This document shows, one piece after another, positions 16,282 to 21,134 of a stretch of 21,134 bases of DNA. The position numbers and the translations under genes are program-made. Source of the DNA: CAZQYC01 sp043746555 (GTDB taxonomy: Bacteria > Pseudomonadota > Gammaproteobacteria > Steroidobacterales > Steroidobacteraceae); contig JAYTQU010000407.1 of NCBI GenBank assembly GCA_043746555.1, forward strand, positions 1-21,134, given 5' to 3'. The notes beneath the pieces are model-generated. The model searched no databases, was not told the origin of the DNA, and saw nothing but the letters and a program-made list of their open reading frames with translations. Every line of letters starts with the position of its first letter. Position 1 is the first letter of the stretch.

Positions 16282-17525
16282 ACGCGAGCGAGTTGTTGCA
16301 AATGCGCGATTCGAACCAACGCCGACGGATGTGAATCGTAAAATGCCGAGTGCAATTCGTCGGGCGTTAGTGTGTTGGCGTTGTCGCGATACAGTTTGAT
16401 TAGCGCTTGCGACAGCTCCTTCGCATCGGCGTGTTCAGCGGCGAATTGATCGGCCTCGAATTCGTGACGACGCGACCACCATGCACCGAGCGGGGTGAAC
16501 CAAAAAGTGAAAGGGCCCAACGCAAACATGAACAACAAGAGCGCCGCATGTGGCGACGGCGTTGCGACGCCGAGCGCTCGATAAAAGTCCGGCCAATTCG
16601 CGAGCCAACCCAACAATGCGAAACCGAGGAAACTCACCACGAGAGATACGATCAATCGGTTACGGATATGGTGACGCCGATAGTGGCCGAGTTCGTGCGC
16701 CAAGACGCCTTCGATTTCCTCGGCGGTGAGCCGTTCCACAAGCGTGTCGAAAAACACGACGCGCTTGGTTTTTCCGAAGCCCGTAAAATAGGCGTTGCCG
16801 TGCGAAGAACGTGTCGAGCCATCCATCACGAAGACGCCTTGTGCTTTGAATCCGCAGCGCTCAAGCAATGCAGTGATGCGCGCGAGCAGGGTGGGTTCCG
16901 CCAGCGGCGTGAATTTGTTGAACCAGGGTGCGATGAACGCCGGATACGCCCATTGAATGACGACATTAAATAGCGTCAACACGCCCCACGCGTAGAGCCA
17001 CCATCCGTTGCCGGCGCGATCCATCAGATATAACACGAGACTGATCAGCGGTACGGCGAGCGCGAGCGCAAGCACCAATTGCTTAAGCAAATCGACGACG
17101 AACAACTTCGGCGTGGTGCGATTGAACCCAAAGCGCGCCTCGATGCGAAAAGTCCGATAAATCGAGAGCGGCAGACCGACGACGAATTGAATAAAGAAGA
17201 CGCACAATATGACTGACGTGCCCAACCAGGGTTGGTGAAGGGCGGTGGTTCGCCAAGCTCCATCGACGATCGCAATGCCGCCTCCGAGCGTGAACAATGC
17301 CAACATTATCGCGTCCACAGCCAAGTCGATTCGCGCAATGCGTTCGCGTGTTACCGTGTAGTCGGCGGCCTTGCGATGATCCTCAGGACTAATCGTCGCG
17401 GCAAACGGCGTCGGTACTTGCGCGGCGTGAGCGATAACCGCTCGAACCTGGCGGACGGATAGCCACCACTGCATCAGCGTGCTGGATAATAGTGCAGCGA
17501 TAAATAGTAGTGTGAGCCAGTGCAT
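16278..17525 (-). CDS. M48-family membrane zinc metalloprotease (Ste24/CAAX protease-like)
   Basis: A 415-residue polytopic protein of the Ste24-type M48 family. Hydrophobic segments near residues 2-20, 68-86, 100-123, 146-167 and 175-195 precede the HELGH zinc motif (H277, E278, H281). Two further membrane helices follow, then RRHEFEAD, which supplies the third ligand (about E355). The resistant segment FTGFGKTKRVVFFDTL before the active site is typical of Ste24-like proteases. Bacteria have no prenylated a-factor, so membrane-protein quality control is the likely role (inference). I chose the ATG at 17525. A longer reading from 17606 would run through the divergent orn promoter region and adds an unhydrophobic leader. 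It is coupled to rsgA. Confidence 0.93.
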   Translation of the reverse strand: MHWLTLLFIAALLSSTLMQWWLSVRQVRAVIAHAAQVPTPFAATISPEDHRKAADYTVTRERIARIDLAVDAIMLALFTLGGGIAIVDGAWRTTALHQPWLGTSVILCVFFIQFVVGLPLSIYRTFRIEARFGFNRTTPKLFVVDLLKQLVLALALAVPLISLVLYLMDRAGNGWWLYAWGVLTLFNVVIQWAYPAFIAPWFNKFTPLAEPTLLARITALLERCGFKAQGVFVMDGSTRSSHGNAYFTGFGKTKRVVFFDTLVERLTAEEIEGVLAHELGHYRRHHIRNRLIVSLVVSFLGFALLGWLANWPDFYRALGVATPSPHAALLLFMFALGPFTFWFTPLGAWWSRRHEFEADQFAAEHADAKELSQALIKLYRDNANTLTPDELHSAFYDSHPSALVRIAHLQQLARV

Positions 17526-17608
17526 TGCAGTGATAATCGTGAGGCGTTGTGTAAGCAATCCGGATATTCTAGTCTTTTCCCACCGCCTAGAACCTATAGC
17601 CTCCATCT
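17526..17608. promoter_or_regulatory. Divergent promoter region between the M48 gene and orn
   Basis: An 83-base gap must hold the start signals of both directions. On the - strand TTGCTT is followed 16 bases later by TTATCA, a weak promoter match for the protease gene. On the + strand a TATAGC lies 9 bases before the orn ATG, too close to be a normal -10 unless the message is nearly leaderless. I see no confident assignment and no Shine-Dalgarno sequence for either gene. Confidence 0.35.
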
Positions 17609-18160
17609 ATGTCCCAGCGCGACGCCGACAACTTGATTTGGATCGATCTCGAAATGACCGGGCTCAAGACGGAGACTGATCGCATTATCGAGATCGCAAC
17701 CGTCGTGACCGATAAGCACCTTAATGTGTTGGGCGAAGGGTCCGTCATGGCGATCCATCAACCCGATCACGTGCTCAATGCCATGGACGATTGGAATCGC
17801 CAACAACATGGCGGTTCCGGCCTATCGGATCGCGTACGCGCGAGCACGACTACCGCCGCCGACGCCGAGTACCGTACTCTGGAATTCGTATCGCGCTTCA
17901 TCGGTGCCGGCAAATCGCCGATGTGCGGCAACAGTATCTGCCAAGATCGCCGCTTCCTCGCTCGCGAAATGCCCAAGCTCGAGCGCTTCTTTCATTATCG
18001 CAATCTCGATGTTAGTACATTGAAGGAACTTGCGAGACGCTGGGCACCCGCGGTATTCGACGGCGTAAAAAAAACTGGAACGCATCTTGCGCTGGAGGAC
18101 ATTCGCGAATCCATCGAAGAGCTTAAGTACTACCGAGAACACTTCTTAAAGATCGATTAA
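17609..18160 (+). CDS. orn: Oligoribonuclease
   Basis: A 183-residue DEDDh 3'-5' exonuclease (E. coli Orn is 181) that degrades 2-5-nt RNA and linear dinucleotides such as pGpG from c-di-GMP turnover. All catalytic residues are visible: D13 and E15 in WIDLEMTGL, D113 in SICQDRRFL, H159 in GTHLALEDI and D164. The start MSQRDADNLIWIDLEMTGL fits the family. An A8 run at 18067-18074 is read in frame (V-K-K-T) without disruption. The TAA stop directly abuts a long palindromic element. Confidence 0.97.
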   Translation: MSQRDADNLIWIDLEMTGLKTETDRIIEIATVVTDKHLNVLGEGSVMAIHQPDHVLNAMDDWNRQQHGGSGLSDRVRASTTTAADAEYRTLEFVSRFIGAGKSPMCGNSICQDRRFLAREMPKLERFFHYRNLDVSTLKELARRWAPAVFDGVKKTGTHLALEDIRESIEELKYYREHFLKID

Positions 18161-18304
18161 TTCTACTTTGTTAGGTTGCGCTGAAGCGCGCGGTGCGGCG
18201 TCGCCACGGCCTGAAAAATGCTCACGTACTGGCGTGTACGCTGCGCTTTTTCAGGCCGTTGCGCCTTGCCCCGCATCGCTTGATCGCAACCTGACAAAGT
18301 AGAA
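18161..18304. mobile_element. 144-bp nested palindromic element (MITE-like) between orn and the zinc-ribbon gene
   Basis: The ends are 20-bp inverted repeats with a single mismatch: TTCTACTTTG... at 18161-18180 and ...CAAAGTAGAA at 18285-18304; the mismatch becomes a G-U pair in RNA. Inside is a perfect 12-bp inverted repeat, CGGCCTGAAAAA (18207-18218) with TTTTTCAGGCCG (18247-18258). At the tip, CGTAC (18225-18229) pairs with GTACG (18236-18240). The intervening arms (AGCG...TGCGG against CCGCATCGCT) are partly complementary. TAA flanks both ends (18158-18160, which is the orn stop, and 18305-18307), a possible 3-bp target duplication. It has no coding capacity and no transposase, so if mobile it is non-autonomous. 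It may also act as an RNA hairpin ending or protecting the orn message. Confidence 0.65.
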
Positions 18305-18306
18305 TA

Positions 18307-18312
18307 AAGGAG
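18307..18312 (+). promoter_or_regulatory. Shine-Dalgarno AAGGAG deciding the zinc-ribbon gene start
   Basis: AAGGAG lies six bases before the ATG at 18319 and directly abuts an earlier in-frame ATG at 18313. The normal spacing favours 18319. It begins three bases after the end of the palindromic element. Confidence 0.65.
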
Positions 18313-18318
18313 ATGGCG

Positions 18319-18858
18319 ATGAGATGCCCCAAGTGCAAGAATGTCGATTTACGCGCCGCGCGCATTGAAACCGATTTGCCGGCGGCGGGCTGCGCCAACT
18401 GCAAGGGTGCCTTGGTGTCGCTGCTTTACTATCGCGACTGGGCGGAGCGCCATGCCAACGATGCGGTGGAACTAGCCGAAAATCATACCGTCACGGAAGA
18501 AATTATCGACACGAGCACCGCGATCAATTGCCCGAAGTGCGCGCGGCTCATGACCAAGTACAAAATGTCGGGGTGCGTAGCCAACCGGCTCGATGTTTGT
18601 CCGGGTTGCGATGAGGCATGGCTCGACGGCGGCGAGTGGGAATTGCTAAAAGCGCTCGAACTGTCGCGCAAAATGCCGCAGGTATTCACCGAGACTTGGC
18701 AACGCTCTATCCGCAAACAGATCGCCGAAGAAACTCGACGCAGCATCCTGCGCAAAGCGATCGGCGACGAGGCTCTAAAACATACCGAAGAATTCAAGCA
18801 GTGGTTAAAGAGCCAATCGCGTCGTAACGATATTCTGGCGTTTCTGCACACAGAGTAG
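18319..18858 (+). CDS. Double zinc-ribbon (zf-TFIIB-like) protein of unknown function
   Basis: A 179-residue soluble protein with two zinc ribbons of the zf-TFIIB type: C3/C6 with C25/C28, and C71/C74 with C94/C97. The second is followed by the family signature AWLDGGEWELLKALE (100-114). The C-terminal third is helical and highly charged (Lys, Arg and Glu, with RSIRKQIAEETRRSI), which could bind nucleic acid or a partner, but I cannot assign a function. No signal peptide or membrane segment is visible. It has a strong Shine-Dalgarno sequence, unlike most neighbours. It lies downstream of orn beyond the palindromic element and ends 14 bases from the convergent ppsA stop. Confidence 0.85.
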   Translation: MRCPKCKNVDLRAARIETDLPAAGCANCKGALVSLLYYRDWAERHANDAVELAENHTVTEEIIDTSTAINCPKCARLMTKYKMSGCVANRLDVCPGCDEAWLDGGEWELLKALELSRKMPQVFTETWQRSIRKQIAEETRRSILRKAIGDEALKHTEEFKQWLKSQSRRNDILAFLHTE

Positions 18859-18872
18859 TGGCAACGGATTCG

Positions 18873-21134
18873 CTATTTTTTCGCTTTGTCGCTGCCCGCC
18901 AAGAACAACCACGTTTCAACCACGGTATCGGGGTTAAGCGAGATGCTGTCGATGCCTTGCTCAAGCAACCAACGCGCGAGGTCGGGATGATCCGTTGGAC
19001 CTTGGCCGCAGATGCCGATGTACTTGTTCGCTTTGCGGCAGGCTTTGATGGCCATCGAAAGTAATGCCTTTACCGCGTCGTCGCGTTCGTCGAAGAGTTT
19101 GGCGATGATGGCGGAATCGCGATCCAGTCCTAGCGTCAATTGCGTCATGTCGTTGGAGCCGATCGACATGCCGTCGAAGTGTTCGAGATACTGATCGGCA
19201 AGGAGTGCGTTGGTCGGCAGCTCGCACATCATGATGACCTTGAGTCCGTTTTCGCCGCGGCGTAGGCCATTCGCGGCCAATAACTCGACGACTTGTTTCG
19301 CTTCTTTGACGGTGCGCACGAACGGTACCATCACTTGTACGTTAGTCAGGCCCATTTCCTCGCGAACTCTCTTTAGCGCGCGGCATTCGAGTTCGAAGCA
19401 GGGTCGGAAACTTTCGTCCACATAGCGCGATGCGCCGCGAAAGCCGATCATCGGGTTTTCTTCGTGCGGTTCGTACTGTCGGCCACCGATTAAGTTCGCG
19501 TACTCGTTCGACTTGAAATCCGACAGACGAACGATGACCGGCTCCGGCGCGAACGCGGCCGCAATGGTGCCGACGCCTTCGCAGAGTTTGTCGATAAAGA
19601 AATCGACCGGCGATGAGTAGCCGGCCATTTGTCTCGAAATCGTTGTCCGCAACTCCGCCGACAACGAATCGAAGTCGAGTAGCGCGCGCGGATGTACGCC
19701 GATCATGCGATTGATGATGAACTCCAATCTTGCGAGACCGACGCCGTGATTGGGGATGGACGCGAAGTCGAACGCGCGGTCGGGATTGCCGACGTTCATC
19801 ATGATTTTGACGGGAATGTCCGGCAGCGAATCGAGTTCGATATCTTTCTGTTCGAACTGCAAAGCGCCATCGTAAATAAATCCGGTGTCGCCTTCGGCGC
19901 ACGATACGGTAATCGGTTGGCCTTCTTTGACGAGCTCGGTCGCGTTGCCGCAGCCGACGACGGCGGGAATGCCGAGTTCGCGCGCGATGATCGCTGCGTG
20001 GCAAGTGCGGCCGCCGCGATTAGTGACAATGGCGGACGCGCGCTTCATCACCGGTTCCCAATCGGGATCGGTCATGTCGGCAACCAACACATCGCCGCTT
20101 TGTACGCGCGCCATTTCCTTGACGTCGCCGATGATTCGCGCCGGCCCCGCGCCGATGCGCTGGCCGATGGCGCGACCTGTTACAATGACTTTCGATTTCT
20201 TTTTCAGCGTATAGCGCTGCACTACTCGCCCGACTCGGCTCTGTACCGTTTCCGGTCGCGCTTGCAGAATGTAAATCCTGCCGCTTTCACCGTCCTTGCC
20301 CCATTCAATGTCCATTGGACAGCCGTAGTGCTTTTCGATGGTGAGTGCCTGCTTGGCGAGTGCGACTATGTCTGCATCGTCAATCGAAAATTTTGCGCGG
20401 TCGGCGGCCGACACATCGACCGTAACGGTGCGTTTGCCGGGAGAACCGTCTCCATAAATCATCTTGATGGCTTTGGCGCCGAGTGTGCGTCGAACGATCG
20501 GCAATTTACCGGCGAGCAACGCTTTTTTATAAACGTAGAACTCGTCGGGATTCACGGCGCCTTGCACAATGATTTCACCCAAGCCGTAAGACGCGGTGAT
20601 GAATACGACATCGCGAAAACCGGAATCGGTATCGAGCGTGAACATGACGCCACTCGAGCCGCGATCGGAGCGCACCATGTGTTGAATGCCCGCCGACAAC
20701 GCGACATGTTCGTGCGCGAAACCTTGATGCACTCGGTAGGCGATGGCGCGATCGTTGAACAATGAGGCGAATACTTCGTGAATCGATTTGAGTAACGCTG
20801 CTTTGCCGCTGACGTTGAGAAACGTTTCCTGTTGACCGGCAAAGGATGCGTCGGGCAAATCTTCCGCAGTGGCCGAAGACCGCACGGCGACAGAAATATC
20901 TTTTCCGCCGCTCAAGCGTTCGAACGACTCTAGGATTTCGCTTTCCAGTTTGGCGGGAAACGGCGTCGCGAGAATCCAACCGCGAATCTTTGCGCCGGTA
21001 ACCGTGAGTTTCGCAATATCGTCGACGTTCAAGCTCGCCAATTCTTGGCCGATGCGCTCGGCCAAGTTTTCGTGTTTGAGAAAATCGCGATAAGCTTGTG
21101 CAGTGGTCGCAAATCCGGTGGGTACGCTGACGCC
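18873..21134 (-). CDS. ppsA: Phosphoenolpyruvate synthase (5' end beyond window)
   Basis: 753 residues are visible, open to the right edge. The E. coli enzyme has 792, so about 40 N-terminal residues are missing. The enzyme converts pyruvate, ATP and water to PEP, AMP and phosphate, the entry step of gluconeogenesis from three-carbon acids. The N-terminal ATP-grasp-like domain (VRSSATAEDLPDASFAGQQ), the phosphohistidine domain (GGRTCHAAIIARELGIP, His at about visible residue 379) and the C-terminal TIM barrel are all intact. The barrel carries the catalytic Cys in GICGQGPTDHP (about residue 709). The reading extends beyond the first internal start at 21065 (GVSVPTGFATT upstream), so that is not the true start. 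No ppsR regulatory kinase gene is visible. Confidence 0.96.
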   Translation of the reverse strand, partial: GVSVPTGFATTAQAYRDFLKHENLAERIGQELASLNVDDIAKLTVTGAKIRGWILATPFPAKLESEILESFERLSGGKDISVAVRSSATAEDLPDASFAGQQETFLNVSGKAALLKSIHEVFASLFNDRAIAYRVHQGFAHEHVALSAGIQHMVRSDRGSSGVMFTLDTDSGFRDVVFITASYGLGEIIVQGAVNPDEFYVYKKALLAGKLPIVRRTLGAKAIKMIYGDGSPGKRTVTVDVSAADRAKFSIDDADIVALAKQALTIEKHYGCPMDIEWGKDGESGRIYILQARPETVQSRVGRVVQRYTLKKKSKVIVTGRAIGQRIGAGPARIIGDVKEMARVQSGDVLVADMTDPDWEPVMKRASAIVTNRGGRTCHAAIIARELGIPAVVGCGNATELVKEGQPITVSCAEGDTGFIYDGALQFEQKDIELDSLPDIPVKIMMNVGNPDRAFDFASIPNHGVGLARLEFIINRMIGVHPRALLDFDSLSAELRTTISRQMAGYSSPVDFFIDKLCEGVGTIAAAFAPEPVIVRLSDFKSNEYANLIGGRQYEPHEENPMIGFRGASRYVDESFRPCFELECRALKRVREEMGLTNVQVMVPFVRTVKEAKQVVELLAANGLRRGENGLKVIMMCELPTNALLADQYLEHFDGMSIGSNDMTQLTLGLDRDSAIIAKLFDERDDAVKALLSMAIKACRKANKYIGICGQGPTDHPDLARWLLEQGIDSISLNPDTVVETWLFLAGSDKAKK

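Noticed and set aside
17526..17606. Longer start for the M48 protease at 17606
   Set aside because: The extra 27 residues are not hydrophobic, precede the natural first membrane helix and would cover the divergent orn promoter region.
18222..18404. 60-codon - strand open frame across the palindromic element
   Set aside because: It runs from the inverted repeat into the zinc-ribbon gene on the opposite strand and shows no domain or ribosome site.
19692..20765. A 357-codon open frame on the + strand opposite ppsA
   Set aside because: It is the mirror of a highly conserved ppsA coding region. Its translation shows no recognisable domain and is explained by codon bias in the opposite frame.

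Overview
The window is about 21 kb of densely packed bacterial chromosome. It carries 15 recognisable protein-coding loci and one RNA gene, and it has no prophage, CRISPR array, insertion-sequence transposase or tRNA that I can see. The gene content and order (maf-rng-yhdP-nit-tldD, SRP RNA-dnaX-ybaB-recR, orn divergent from an M48 protease-rsgA pair, and ppsA) point to a Gram-negative proteobacterium. YhdP implies an outer membrane. The RecR and YbaB sequences look gammaproteobacterial (Xanthomonadales/Nevskiales-like), but betaproteobacteria share much of this order, so the class is an inference.

Region 1 (1-8451, + strand) is an envelope and housekeeping cluster: the end of a Maf nucleotide pyrophosphatase, RNase G, the giant AsmA-like protein YhdP, a nitrilase-family deaminated-glutathione amidase, and the TldD metalloprotease. 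YhdP is split over two reading frames at an A-AAA-AAG heptamer.

Region 2 (8471-11789, - strand) holds a seven-transmembrane PAS histidine kinase followed by an ExeA-type ATPase carrying a C-terminal FHA domain. This is the most accessory-looking part of the window. QueF (queuosine pathway) is divergent from the kinase.

Region 3 (12391-15345, + strand) is the information-processing cluster: 4.5S/SRP RNA, DnaX, YbaB and RecR. RecR converges on RsgA.

Region 4 (15352-18160) has the M48 protease and RsgA coupled on the - strand, and oligoribonuclease divergent on the + strand. Directly at the orn stop codon sits a 144-bp element with 20-bp terminal inverted repeats and nested palindromes. After it come a double zinc-ribbon protein of unknown function and, convergent with it, phosphoenolpyruvate synthase, cut by the right edge.

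The two observations most worth checking are the yhdP frame change (slippery heptamer, 5-nt spacer and GC-rich stem, so either programmed -1 frameshifting or an indel) and the palindromic element between orn and the zinc-ribbon gene. I did not find a clear candidate for a wholly new multi-gene system; the kinase plus ATPase-FHA pair is the closest.
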